From positions 1 to 64,000 of the forward strand of contig CAJJYZ010000011.1 of the NCBI GenBank assembly GCA_905197485.1: 64,000 nucleotides of DNA, written 5' to 3'. The notes beneath the pieces are model-generated. The model did no database searches and was not told where the DNA came from. It worked only from the letters and a program-made list of their open reading frames with translations. Shown here piece after piece: positions 17,904-27,288 of the stretch; the stretch's first letter is position 1; each line of letters begins with the position of its first letter. A program made the translations under genes and the position numbers. Origin of the DNA: an uncultured Lachnospiraceae bacterium. GTDB taxonomy: Bacteria; Bacillota; Clostridia; Lachnospirales; Lachnospiraceae.

Positions 17904-20141
17904 ATGAAGGCAACAGAGATTATCGCAAAAGATTTAGAAGAGATTTATATTGGAAATCTGAATACAGTCGAGGCGGATTTACAGCTTCCGGAAAAAGGAA
18001 GAAATGGTTCTACATTTACATGGGAATCAAAAGAAATCTTATTTATCAGCCATGAAGGAAAGGTAACAAGACCTTCACATGGGGTTGGAAATCGAAAAGT
18101 AGTTTTAGAGGTGTGTGCAGAATATGAAGGTGAGAAAGCCACAAAAAGTTTTGAAGTAACGGTTCTTGAAGAGCCAAGAAAAATCAAGATTGTTGAAGTG
18201 GAAGATGTGAAGGTTGAAGCTGCTTTTGGAGAACGGGCAGAACTTCCACCGGTTGTTATCGTAACGGAGGAGACGGGAGATTTTATTACGCTTCCGGTTG
18301 TATGGGAAGATTATGAACCTTGTAGTGAGGAGAAAACAATCATTGTAAATGGAGAAATCGAAGGAGAGGAAATGCAGGCGAAGGCTTCGATTTCCTACCG
18401 TTTGGAATGTACAGAGAAGGAGAAAGAATATCGGACGGATATAGTGGAATCTTTTGCACCCGGAACAGTCCGTCTTTTGAAAGGAACGGTCTTTGCTGAG
18501 GCGCAGGAACGGATGTTTTCATTTATCAGAAGCGTGGATGCAGATGAACTCTTATACAATTTCCGGATTGCGGCCGGTCTTGATACAAAAGGGGCAGAGC
18601 CAATGACAGGGTGGGATGCGCCGGATTGCAAGTTGAAAGGCCATACGACAGGCCATTATTTATCTGGAATTGCACTTGCGTATTCAGTGACCGGAGAAGA
18701 GGAGTTGAAAGAAAAATTAGATTATCTCGTGGAAGAACTGGCGAAGTGTCAGCAGGGGCTGGAAGAGAAAGGATGGCATAAAGGCTTCCTCAGCGCATAT
18801 GGCGAGGAACAGTTTGACCTTCTGGAAGAATACACAAAATATCCTACTATTTGGGCGCCGTATTATACGTTAGATAAGATATTATCCGGATTATATGACT
18901 GCTATATGCTTGCCGGAAATGAAACGGCGCTTACGATTCTGAAAGGAGCCGGACAATGGGTATATGACAGACTTTCCCGTCTTACGAGAGAACAAAGGGA
19001 TAAGATGTGGTCGATGTACATTGCGGGAGAGTTTGGCGGGATGATAGGGATTCTTGTGAAACTATATCGTGCGACAGGGGAAAAAATCTATGCACAGGCG
19101 GCAGAATATTTTCAGAATGAGAAGCTGTTCTATCCGATGGCTGAGAACAAAGACACCCTAAAAGATATGCATGCCAACCAACATATTCCTCAGATTATCG
19201 GAGCGCTTGAAATGTTCAAAGCAACAGGGGAGAAGAGAGATTTTCTGATTGCGGATTCATTCTGGCATATGGTAAGCGGACATCATACATATACAATTGG
19301 CGGTACAGGAGAGACGGAAATGTTCCATGCACCGGACCATCTTGTGGATTTTATTTCCGATAAAACAGCAGAAAGTTGTGCGACTTATAATATGCTGCGG
19401 CTTACGTCGGGATTGTTCCGGTTGAATCCGAAGGCATCCATGATGGATTATTATGAAATCGGACTTTACAATCATCTGATGGCTTCAGCAAGCCATACAT
19501 GTGATGGAGGAACGACATATTTTATGCCATTACGTCCGGGAAGCCAGAAGATATTCGATACAGATGAAAACACATGTTGCCATGGAACCGGATTGGAAAG
19601 CCGTTTCCGTTATATGGAAGATATTTATATGAAGAATGATAACTGTGTGTATGTAAATCTTTATATTCCATCCCAGGTAAGTATACAGGATTTCTTTATG
19701 AAACAGGAAATTACTGTGGATGGTGTACACAAGTTTGCGATTGAGACATGTGGAGAACAAGAGATTGCCTTTCGTGTTCCGGCGTGGAGCAAAGAATGTG
19801 TCGTTGTGGTAAATGGTGAAAGGTTTACAAAGAGAAATTCCGATGGCTATATTCATGTGAAACGGGAATGGAAGGTGGAGGACGAAGTTGTGATAGAGTT
19901 GTCTTATGAATTTCGATTCGCAGTTTCAAATGATGACGAACGGTATGTAAGCGTGGTGTATGGTCCGTATATTTTGGCAGAGTTATCCGAAGAAGAAACT
20001 TATAGAAAGGCTCCGGATTTATCGCGCATGGAACGAGTGATGGATGGAAATCATCTGCGATTTATGGAAGGAAATAGGATATTTGTTCCAATGGCAGATA
20101 TAGCAGAGGAAAAATACCATGCATATTTTTTGAGAACCTAG
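17904..20141 (+). CDS. GH127-type beta-L-arabinofuranosidase (DUF1680)
   Basis: The protein has 745 residues and no signal peptide, so it is probably cytoplasmic. About 180 N-terminal residues form two beta-sandwich-like segments, the first resembling an atrophied bacterial Ig-like domain. The catalytic region has TTGHYLSGIALAY, GEFGGM, NQHIPQIIGALE, the AESCATYNMLRL motif (Glu and Cys) and NTCCHGTGLESR. In HypBA1 the equivalent Glu, Cys and Cys-Cys bind zinc and supply the cysteine nucleophile; all appear conserved here. It likely acts on imported beta-arabinofuranosyl oligosaccharides. The ATG follows TTAGGAGGAACG. A divergent AraC gene is the likely regulator. Confidence 0.85.
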   Translation: MKATEIIAKDLEEIYIGNLNTVEADLQLPEKGRNGSTFTWESKEILFISHEGKVTRPSHGVGNRKVVLEVCAEYEGEKATKSFEVTVLEEPRKIKIVEVEDVKVEAAFGERAELPPVVIVTEETGDFITLPVVWEDYEPCSEEKTIIVNGEIEGEEMQAKASISYRLECTEKEKEYRTDIVESFAPGTVRLLKGTVFAEAQERMFSFIRSVDADELLYNFRIAAGLDTKGAEPMTGWDAPDCKLKGHTTGHYLSGIALAYSVTGEEELKEKLDYLVEELAKCQQGLEEKGWHKGFLSAYGEEQFDLLEEYTKYPTIWAPYYTLDKILSGLYDCYMLAGNETALTILKGAGQWVYDRLSRLTREQRDKMWSMYIAGEFGGMIGILVKLYRATGEKIYAQAAEYFQNEKLFYPMAENKDTLKDMHANQHIPQIIGALEMFKATGEKRDFLIADSFWHMVSGHHTYTIGGTGETEMFHAPDHLVDFISDKTAESCATYNMLRLTSGLFRLNPKASMMDYYEIGLYNHLMASASHTCDGGTTYFMPLRPGSQKIFDTDENTCCHGTGLESRFRYMEDIYMKNDNCVYVNLYIPSQVSIQDFFMKQEITVDGVHKFAIETCGEQEIAFRVPAWSKECVVVVNGERFTKRNSDGYIHVKREWKVEDEVVIELSYEFRFAVSNDDERYVSVVYGPYILAELSEEETYRKAPDLSRMERVMDGNHLRFMEGNRIFVPMADIAEEKYHAYFLRT

Positions 20142-20190
20142 GATATTTTATTTGAAGAAGGCAAAAATACGAAAAAGAATGAAACTCCTC

Positions 20191-20220
20191 TTGACTCTTT
20201 ATATGTTTCGTTATTATAAT
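20191..20220 (+). promoter_or_regulatory. Promoter of the ileS T-box transcript
   Basis: TTGACT (20191-20196), 18-bp spacer, TATAAT (20215-20220). The transcript would start near 20227. Confidence 0.8.
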
Positions 20221-20226
20221 AAAGCA

Positions 20227-20475
20227 TATATGGGAAAAACAATGACGAAGACAGTAGAATTTTTCCGAAAGGTATAGCGAGCCGGGGATGGTGGAAGACC
20301 GGTACGAGTAAGAATTATTTGAATATCACTTCTGAGTTGCAGATGCTGAAAGTTGGAAAGACGATTAAGCAATGCCGGTTTTCTACCGTTAAAAAGAACG
20401 CATATGATAGTATGATGTAACAGGTGGTATAACGATAGCTCTAGCCCTCGTCCTTTTACAGGACGGGGGCTTTTT
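20227..20475 (+). promoter_or_regulatory. T-box leader, isoleucine specifier
   Basis: The Stem I region carries GAATATCACTTCTGAG with an ATC (Ile) specifier at 20325-20327. The T-box is AGGTGGTATAACG, whose UGGU (20425-20428) can pair with an ACCA tRNA end, as expected for tRNA-Ile. The terminator is GCCCTCGTCC (20444-20453) with GGACGGGGGC (20461-20470) and five Ts. Uncharged tRNA-Ile should favour readthrough into ileS. Confidence 0.9.
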
Positions 20476-20492
20476 GCGCGAAGACAAAGATT

Positions 20493-20608
20493 GACTGCGG
20501 ATAGAAGAAAGTATGTAATGAGCATGCTTGCATAAGTGTAATTACATACTTTCTTCTATCCATAGGCTGGCTGGCCGCGACCGAGCAGCTACGCTGCGAG
20601 GTGCAGTC
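20493..20608. repeat. Nested inverted-repeat element between T-box and ileS
   Basis: A perfect 21-bp inverted repeat (20499-20519 and 20541-20561, 21-nt loop) lies inside an outer GACTGC/GCAGTC pair (20493-20498/20603-20608). A small GCAG/CTGC hairpin sits on the right side. There is no coding capacity. It resembles a short palindromic mobile element, but I have no direct evidence of mobility. The gene-free stretch 20142-20736 is filled by the T-box, this element and the repeat at 20639. Confidence 0.7.
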
Positions 20609-20638
20609 AGTCTTTAGCAAAATCTTCTTATATATGAA

Positions 20639-20717
20639 GGGGACAGGGCTATTTGCAAAAAGGGACACACTAAAATTCAATTCGGGACGTAGTAAAGTGT
20701 AAAAAGTGTACGTCCCC
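20639..20717 (-). repeat. Interspersed repeat, copy 1
   Basis: Read on the minus strand, 55 bases here align without gaps to 29072-29126 (core ACTACGTCCC, AATTGA, TTTT, TGTCCCTTTTT, CTGTCCCC). A hairpin GGGACGTA (20684-20691)/TACGTCCC (20709-20716) ends just before the ileS ribosome site. Confidence 0.75.
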
Positions 20718-20736
20718 AAGAGAGGAGAATAAAGCA

Positions 20737-23700
20737 ATGTATCAGAAAGTTTCTACAGATTTGAAATTTGTGGACCGCGAGAAGAAGATTGAGAAGTTCT
20801 GGGAAGAGAACAATATTTTTGAGAAGAGTATGGAGAACCGCAAAGAGGGTGAGACTTACACATTCTATGACGGACCTCCGACAGCCAATGGAAAGCCGCA
20901 TATCGGACACGTATTGACTCGTGTTATCAAGGATATGATTCCAAGATACCGTACAATGAAAGGGTACATGGTACCGAGAAAGGCCGGATGGGATACACAT
21001 GGTCTTCCGGTAGAGCTTGAAGTGGAGAAGCTTCTTGGCTTAGATGGCAAAGAGCAGATTGAAGAATACGGTTTAGAGCCGTTCATCAACAAATGTAAAG
21101 AAAGTGTCTGGAAGTACAAAGGTATGTGGGAGGATTTCTCCGGTACTGTTGGTTTCTGGGCCGATATGGAGCATCCATATGTCACATATGACAATAACTT
21201 CATCGAGTCCGAGTGGTGGGCGCTGAAGAAAATCTGGGACAAAGGACTCCTTTACAAAGGATTCAAGATTGTTCCTTACTGCCCACGTTGCGGAACTCCG
21301 CTTTCCGCGCAGGAAGTAGCACAGGGATACAAGGATGTCAAAGAGCGTTCCGCAATCGTTCGTTTCAAAGTAAAAGATGAAGACGCGTATATCCTTGCTT
21401 GGACAACAACACCTTGGACACTTCCATCTAACATCGCACTCTGTGTAAATCCGGAAGAGGACTACGCGAAGGTAAAAGCGGCAGACGGTTATGTATATTA
21501 CATGGCTTGCGCGCTTCTTGACACAGTACTCGGAAAGCTTGCGACAAAGACAGAGGATGGAGAAGAGACTCCGGCTTACGAGATTTTAGAGACATATAAA
21601 GGAACGGATTTAGAGTATAAAGAATACGAGCCGTTGTATCAGTGTGCGGCAGATTGCGCAGAAAAGCAGAACAAAAAGGCATTCTATGTGACATGCGACA
21701 CATATGTAACATTGACAGACGGTACAGGTGTTGTTCATATCGCTCCTGCATTTGGTGAAGACGATGCGAAGGTAGGAAGAAAATATGATATGCCATTCGT
21801 ACAGCTTGTCGATGAAAAAGGTGAGATGGGAGAGACAACTCCGTTTGCCGGATTATTTGTGAAAAAAGCTGACCCGGAAGTGTTAAAAGACTTGGAAGAA
21901 AGACAGCTTCTTTTTGAGGCTCCAAACTTTGAGCATAGCTATCCGCACTGCTGGAGATGTGATACGCCGCTCATCTACTATGCGCGCGAATCATGGTTCA
22001 TCAAGATGACAGAAGTGAAGGACGACTTGATTCGCAACAACAATACAATCAACTGGATTCCGGAAAGTATCGGAAAAGGACGTTTCGGCGACTGGCTTGA
22101 GAACGTACAGGACTGGGGTATCAGCCGTAACCGTTACTGGGGAACTCCGTTAAATATCTGGGAGTGTGAATGCGGACACCAGCATTCTATCGGAAGCATT
22201 GCAGAGTTAAAAGAAATGTCCGATAACTGTCCGGATGATATCGAGCTTCACCGCCCATACATCGATGAAGTGACGATTCGTTGTCCGAAGTGTGGAAAAC
22301 CGATGCATCGTGTACCGGAAGTAATCGACTGCTGGTTCGACAGCGGTTCCATGCCGTTCGCACAGCATCACTACCCATTCGAGAACAAAGACTTATTCGA
22401 GCAGCAGTTCCCGGCAGATTTCATTTCCGAGGCTGTTGACCAGACAAGAGGATGGTTCTACTCTTTACTTGCTATTTCTACGCTCGTATTTAACGAGGCT
22501 CCGTACAAGAACGTTATCGTTCTCGGACATGTGCAGGATGAGAAGGGACAGAAGATGAGTAAGTCCAAAGGAAATGCGGTAGACCCATTTGAAGCATTGG
22601 AACAGTACGGAGCAGATGCAATCCGCTGGTACTTCTATGTCAATAGTGCGCCATGGCTTCCGAACCGTTTCCATGGCAAGATTGTAACAGAAGGTCAGAG
22701 AAAATTCATGGGAACATTGTGGAATACGTATGCATTCTTCGTTCTCTATGCGAATATTGATGAGTTTGACGCAACAAAATATACATTAGAGTATGACAAA
22801 CTTCCGGTTATGGATAAATGGTTGTTGTCTAAGCTGAATACATTGATTCAGACAGTCGATAATAACTTGGAGAACTACAGAATTCCGGAGACGGCAAGAG
22901 CGCTTCAGGATTTCGTAGATGATATGAGTAACTGGTATGTAAGAAGAAGCCGCGAGCGTTTCTGGGCAAAAGGAATGGAGCAGGATAAGATTAATGCGTA
23001 CATGACGCTTTACACTGCCCTTGTAACAGTTGCGAAAGTAGCGGCTCCTATGATTCCGTTCATGACAGAAGACATTTACCAGAACCTTGTAAGAAGCATC
23101 GATAAGACGGCGCCGGAGAGTATCCACCTCTGTGACTTCCCTGTTGCAAATGAGGAGTGGATTGACGTAGAGTTGGAAGAGAACATGGACGAAGTCCTGA
23201 AGATTGTTGTGATGGGACGTGCCTGCCGTAACACAGCGAACATCAAGAACCGCCAGCCAATCGGAAAAATGTTCGTGAAAGCAGAAAAAATCCTTCCGGA
23301 ATTCTATCAGGAAATCGTGGAAGAAGAGTTAAACGTAAAAGAAATGGAATTTACAGATGACGTTAGAGCATTTACTTCCTATACATTCAAACCGCAGCTT
23401 AAGACAGTCGGACCGAAATACGGAAAACTTCTCGGAGGAATTAAAGCACATCTTGCAGAGCTGGACGGAAATGCAGCTATGGATGAGTTGAATGCATCCG
23501 AAAGTCTGAAGTTTGAAGTAAACGGTCAGGAAGTAACATTGTTCCGCGAAGATTTACTCATTGATATGGCACAGACAGAAGGTTATGTATCCGAAGGAGA
23601 CAACACGATGACAGTTGTGCTTGATACAAACCTGACAGAAGAACTTCTGGAAGAAGGTTTTGTTCGTGAAATCATCAGTAAGATTCAGACGATGCGTAAG

Positions 23701-23898
23701 GAAGCAGACTTTGAAGTGATGGATAAAATCAAAGTATACTACGACGGAACAGAGAAGGCAGAAGCTGTATTTGCAAAATACGCAAAAGAAATCGGAGAAG
23801 AAGTTCTCGCAACAGAAGTAGTAAAAGGAACACCGGCAGGCTATACAAAAGAATGGAACATCAACGGTGAACAAGTATCTATGGGCGTAGAGAAATAG
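20737..23898 (+). CDS. ileS: Isoleucyl-tRNA synthetase, eukaryote-like (type 2)
   Basis: The protein has 1053 residues. It is a class I synthetase with PHIGH at 54-58 and KMSKS at 606-610, plus the editing domain (WTTTPWTLPSN, GTGVVHIAPAFGEDD). The length and C-terminal domain, without a terminal CxxC zinc finger, fit the type 2 IleS group; type 1 enzymes are near 930 residues. Type 2 enzymes are generally less sensitive to mupirocin, an inference here. It is controlled by the upstream T-box and sits 11 bp before glgP, with no terminator between. Confidence 0.95.
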   Translation: MYQKVSTDLKFVDREKKIEKFWEENNIFEKSMENRKEGETYTFYDGPPTANGKPHIGHVLTRVIKDMIPRYRTMKGYMVPRKAGWDTHGLPVELEVEKLLGLDGKEQIEEYGLEPFINKCKESVWKYKGMWEDFSGTVGFWADMEHPYVTYDNNFIESEWWALKKIWDKGLLYKGFKIVPYCPRCGTPLSAQEVAQGYKDVKERSAIVRFKVKDEDAYILAWTTTPWTLPSNIALCVNPEEDYAKVKAADGYVYYMACALLDTVLGKLATKTEDGEETPAYEILETYKGTDLEYKEYEPLYQCAADCAEKQNKKAFYVTCDTYVTLTDGTGVVHIAPAFGEDDAKVGRKYDMPFVQLVDEKGEMGETTPFAGLFVKKADPEVLKDLEERQLLFEAPNFEHSYPHCWRCDTPLIYYARESWFIKMTEVKDDLIRNNNTINWIPESIGKGRFGDWLENVQDWGISRNRYWGTPLNIWECECGHQHSIGSIAELKEMSDNCPDDIELHRPYIDEVTIRCPKCGKPMHRVPEVIDCWFDSGSMPFAQHHYPFENKDLFEQQFPADFISEAVDQTRGWFYSLLAISTLVFNEAPYKNVIVLGHVQDEKGQKMSKSKGNAVDPFEALEQYGADAIRWYFYVNSAPWLPNRFHGKIVTEGQRKFMGTLWNTYAFFVLYANIDEFDATKYTLEYDKLPVMDKWLLSKLNTLIQTVDNNLENYRIPETARALQDFVDDMSNWYVRRSRERFWAKGMEQDKINAYMTLYTALVTVAKVAAPMIPFMTEDIYQNLVRSIDKTAPESIHLCDFPVANEEWIDVELEENMDEVLKIVVMGRACRNTANIKNRQPIGKMFVKAEKILPEFYQEIVEEELNVKEMEFTDDVRAFTSYTFKPQLKTVGPKYGKLLGGIKAHLAELDGNAAMDELNASESLKFEVNGQEVTLFREDLLIDMAQTEGYVSEGDNTMTVVLDTNLTEELLEEGFVREIISKIQTMRKEADFEVMDKIKVYYDGTEKAEAVFAKYAKEIGEEVLATEVVKGTPAGYTKEWNINGEQVSMGVEK

Positions 23899-23909
23899 GA
23901 GGGGCAGTG

Positions 23910-26369
23910 ATGCGTACAACATTTGAAAAAGAGAAATTTCAGGAAGTTGTAAAAAATAATGTAAAAAGACTTTACAGAAAAACGATTGAAGAGGCGAATC
24001 AGCAGCAGTTGTTTCAGGCAGTTTCCTATGCGGTAAAGGATGAAATCATTGATAAATGGCTTGCGACACAGGAACAGTTTAAGAAAAATGACCCGAAAAC
24101 GGTGTACTATATGTCTATGGAGTTCCTGATGGGGCGCGCTCTCGGCAATAACCTGATTAACATGACGGAATATAAGGAAGTAGCAGAGGCGCTGGACGAG
24201 ATGGGAATCAACCTGAATGCCATCGAAGACCAGGAGCCGGATGCAGCTCTTGGAAACGGCGGACTTGGACGTCTCGCCGCATGTTTCCTTGATTCTCTTG
24301 CAACACTCGGATACGCAGCTTACGGCTGCGGTATCCGTTATAAATACGGAATGTTCAAGCAGAAGATTGAAAACGGCTATCAGATTGAGACTCCGGATGA
24401 TTGGTTAAAAGACGGGAATCCATTCGAGGTTCGTCGTGATGAATACACGAAGGAAGTCAGATTCGGAGGAACTATCCGCATTCACTATAATGAAGAGACA
24501 AAGAGAAATGAATTTATTCAGGAGAATTTCGAGTCGGTTCGTGCAATCCCATACGATATGCCAATCGTAGGATATGGAAATAACGTGGTAAACACACTTC
24601 GTATCTGGGACGCGGAAGCGATTACGAATTTCCATCTGGATTCTTTTGACCGCGGAGAATATCAGAAAGCGGTCGAACAGGAGAACCTTGCGAAGACAAT
24701 CGTAGAAGTATTGTATCCGAATGATAATCATTACGCAGGAAAAGAGCTTCGTCTGAAACAGCAGTATTTCTTTATCTCTGCAAGTTTGCAGGAAGCGATT
24801 GCAAAATATTTGAGAGAGCATGATGATATCCGTAAATTCCATGAAAAAGTAACGATTCAGATGAACGATACGCACCCGACAGTTTCTGTAGCAGAGCTTA
24901 TGAGACTTTTGATGGATGAGCAAGGATTAGAATGGGATGAAGCATGGGAGATTACGACAAAGACATGTGCGTATACAAACCATACGATTATGGCAGAAGC
25001 TTTGGAGAAATGGCCGATTGATTTATTCCAGAGACTCCTTCCTCGTGTATACCAGATTATCGAAGAAATCAACCGTCGTTTCGTCGATGAGATTCGTGCA
25101 AAATACCCTGGCAACGAAGAGAAGGTTCGTAAGATGGCGATTCTCTATGATGGACAGGTGAAGATGGCTCATCTCGCGATTGTGGCAGGTTATTCCGTAA
25201 ACGGTGTGGCAAGGCTTCACACAGAGATTTTGAAGCATGAAGAATTGAAAGATTTCTATGAAATGATGCCGGAGAAATTCAACAATAAGACAAACGGTAT
25301 CACACAGAGACGTTTCTTATTACATGGAAATCCGCTTCTTGCAGATTGGGTAACAGCTCATATCGGAAAAGGATGGATTACAGATTTGTCTCAGATGGAG
25401 AAGTTAAAACCGCTTGCAGAAGACCCGAAAGCCCTGGAAGAGTTTATGAATATTAAATATAAGAATAAAGAAAGACTCGCAAAATATATTCTTGAGCATA
25501 ACGGTGTGGAAGTGGACCCGCGCTCCATTTTCGACGTGCAGGTAAAACGTCTTCATGAGTACAAACGTCAGTTATTGAACATTCTGCATGTGATGTATCT
25601 GTATAATAAAATCAAAGAGCATCCAGAGTTATCTTTCTATCCGAGAACATTTATCTTTGGAGCGAAAGCGGCAGCGGGATATCGTCGTGCGAAACAGACG
25701 ATTAAGTTAATCAATTCGGTAGCGGATGTGATTAACAATGACAGAAGCATCAACGGCAAACTGAAAGTCGTATTTATCGAGGATTACCGCGTATCCAATG
25801 CGGAACTGATTTTTGCGGGAGCAGACGTTTCCGAACAGATTTCTACAGCCTCCAAAGAAGCGTCCGGAACAGGTAACATGAAGTTCATGTTAAACGGTGC
25901 GCCGACACTTGGAACGATGGATGGAGCCAATGTGGAAATCGTGGAAGAAGTCGGAATCGAGAATGCGTTTATTTTCGGTTTGAGTTCTGACGAAGTTATC
26001 AATTTTGAAAATCATGGCGGATACAATCCGGTAGATATCTATAACAATGATTGGGAAATCCGACGCGTGGTAGACCAGCTTGTCGATGGAACATATTCTC
26101 ATGGGGATAAAGAGATGTATCGGGATTTGTACAACTCACTCTTGAATACACACAGCAGCGACAGAGCCGACACATACTTTATTCTGAAAGATTTCAGAAG
26201 CTATGCGGAGGCACAGACAAGAGTAGAAGAGGCATACAGAGATAAAGAAAGATGGGCAAAAATGGCATTGCTTAATACTGCATCTTGTGGTAAATTTACA
26301 TCAGATAGAACCATCCAGGAATATGTGGATGATATCTGGAAACTCGACAAGGTGACAGTAGACTTATAG
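23910..26369 (+). CDS. glgP: Glycogen/starch phosphorylase
   Basis: The protein has 819 residues. GH/GT35 family marks are present: PDAALGNGGLGRLAACFLDS, NDTHPTVSVAELMR, VDPRSIFDVQVKRLHEYKRQ split over adjacent motifs, and the PLP site SGTGNMKFMLNG with Lys658. It releases glucose-1-phosphate from alpha-glucan. ATG 23910 is preferred over GTG 23907 because GGAGGGG then has normal spacing. It follows ileS by 11 bp, so it appears to be read from the T-box promoter, an unusual pairing. Confidence 0.95.
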   Translation: MRTTFEKEKFQEVVKNNVKRLYRKTIEEANQQQLFQAVSYAVKDEIIDKWLATQEQFKKNDPKTVYYMSMEFLMGRALGNNLINMTEYKEVAEALDEMGINLNAIEDQEPDAALGNGGLGRLAACFLDSLATLGYAAYGCGIRYKYGMFKQKIENGYQIETPDDWLKDGNPFEVRRDEYTKEVRFGGTIRIHYNEETKRNEFIQENFESVRAIPYDMPIVGYGNNVVNTLRIWDAEAITNFHLDSFDRGEYQKAVEQENLAKTIVEVLYPNDNHYAGKELRLKQQYFFISASLQEAIAKYLREHDDIRKFHEKVTIQMNDTHPTVSVAELMRLLMDEQGLEWDEAWEITTKTCAYTNHTIMAEALEKWPIDLFQRLLPRVYQIIEEINRRFVDEIRAKYPGNEEKVRKMAILYDGQVKMAHLAIVAGYSVNGVARLHTEILKHEELKDFYEMMPEKFNNKTNGITQRRFLLHGNPLLADWVTAHIGKGWITDLSQMEKLKPLAEDPKALEEFMNIKYKNKERLAKYILEHNGVEVDPRSIFDVQVKRLHEYKRQLLNILHVMYLYNKIKEHPELSFYPRTFIFGAKAAAGYRRAKQTIKLINSVADVINNDRSINGKLKVVFIEDYRVSNAELIFAGADVSEQISTASKEASGTGNMKFMLNGAPTLGTMDGANVEIVEEVGIENAFIFGLSSDEVINFENHGGYNPVDIYNNDWEIRRVVDQLVDGTYSHGDKEMYRDLYNSLLNTHSSDRADTYFILKDFRSYAEAQTRVEEAYRDKERWAKMALLNTASCGKFTSDRTIQEYVDDIWKLDKVTVDL

Positions 26370-26380
26370 GAGGTATGCTT

Positions 26381-27130
26381 ATGATTTATGACAATTTTGT
26401 GATGGAAGAGGGCATAGATGGTTTTCATGGAGCGACAGAAGTGATGGGAGGCTATGGACATATGGGTGATAGTATTGCCGTAATTCTCGTATCCTTATAT
26501 TTACTTCTTCTTGGAACGCTTTTTATCGGAATGATTGCGGATTATCTGCTTCGCGGATTTGGACTGTATAAGCTTGGAAAAGCGGAAGGAAAGAATAATT
26601 GCTGGCTGGCATTTATTCCGTTTGCAAGAGCTTACTTCCAGGGAGAGTTAAGCGGGGAGATTCGCTTTAAGAAGAAGTCTTTGAAGACGCCGGGACTTTG
26701 GCTTGTACTCATTCCGATTATCGGAGGCGTTCTGGCAGTTGTCGGATATTTTATGTTTACGATTGTGATGGTCATCGGTGCAATCAGTGCAAACAGCACA
26801 TATAATCCAGCCGGCATGATATCCGGTTTGCTTGTATTTCTCGTCATTGCACTTGTTGTCATGATTCTGTATCAGGCAGTGATTCATGTGTTGTATGTAC
26901 TTGTAAATCACCAGATTTATGAGAGATATACTTCCAAGAATATGGCGATTATACATGCGATTTTAGGAGTGTTACTTCCTCTTTATGAGCCAATCTGCCT
27001 GTTTGTGTTCGGAAGACGTGCGGAGCAGGAGTGTGAAGAGCAGCAGATTCCACCGAGTGATTTCCAACAAAGTTATGTTGAGATGCCGGTTTCCGAAGAA
27101 CAGGCACATACAGAAGAAACAAATGAATAA
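26381..27130 (+). CDS. Hypothetical membrane protein
   Basis: The protein has 249 residues with four or five TM helices (about 27-52, 100-128, 140-170 and 190-212) and an acidic cytoplasmic C-terminal tail rich in Glu and Gln. ATG 26381 has GGAGG seven bases upstream; an in-frame ATG at 26375 abuts the ribosome site. It is the third gene after ileS and glgP, and a terminator follows. I do not recognise the family; small DUF-type membrane proteins of this shape are common in Clostridia. Confidence 0.7.
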   Translation: MIYDNFVMEEGIDGFHGATEVMGGYGHMGDSIAVILVSLYLLLLGTLFIGMIADYLLRGFGLYKLGKAEGKNNCWLAFIPFARAYFQGELSGEIRFKKKSLKTPGLWLVLIPIIGGVLAVVGYFMFTIVMVIGAISANSTYNPAGMISGLLVFLVIALVVMILYQAVIHVLYVLVNHQIYERYTSKNMAIIHAILGVLLPLYEPICLFVFGRRAEQECEEQQIPPSDFQQSYVEMPVSEEQAHTEETNE

Positions 27131-27151
27131 GTTGTAGTCATAATGTGAAAG

Positions 27152-27196
27152 ATTGCGGAATATCTTATATATAAGAGATATTTCGCAATTTTTTTT
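27152..27196 (+). terminator. Intrinsic terminator of the ileS-glgP operon
   Basis: A 14-bp stem begins at ATTGCG (27152) and closes at CGCAAT (27184-27189) with one G-U pair. Eight Ts follow. Confidence 0.88.
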
Positions 27197-27233
27197 GATG
27201 ATAGGAAATTCTTTCGGAATACTATTTCATAAA

Positions 27234-27241
27234 CATACACT
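27234..27241 (+). promoter_or_regulatory. Candidate sigma-E -10 box of spoIID
   Basis: CATACACT fits the sporulation sigma-E -10 consensus CATACAMT exactly. The -35 is unclear: the nearest match, GAATACT at 27217-27223, is closer than usual. Confidence 0.5.
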
Positions 27242-27288
27242 TCTTGTGTAATACAAGCCTGGGGGCAGAGAATCAGAGGAGGAATACT

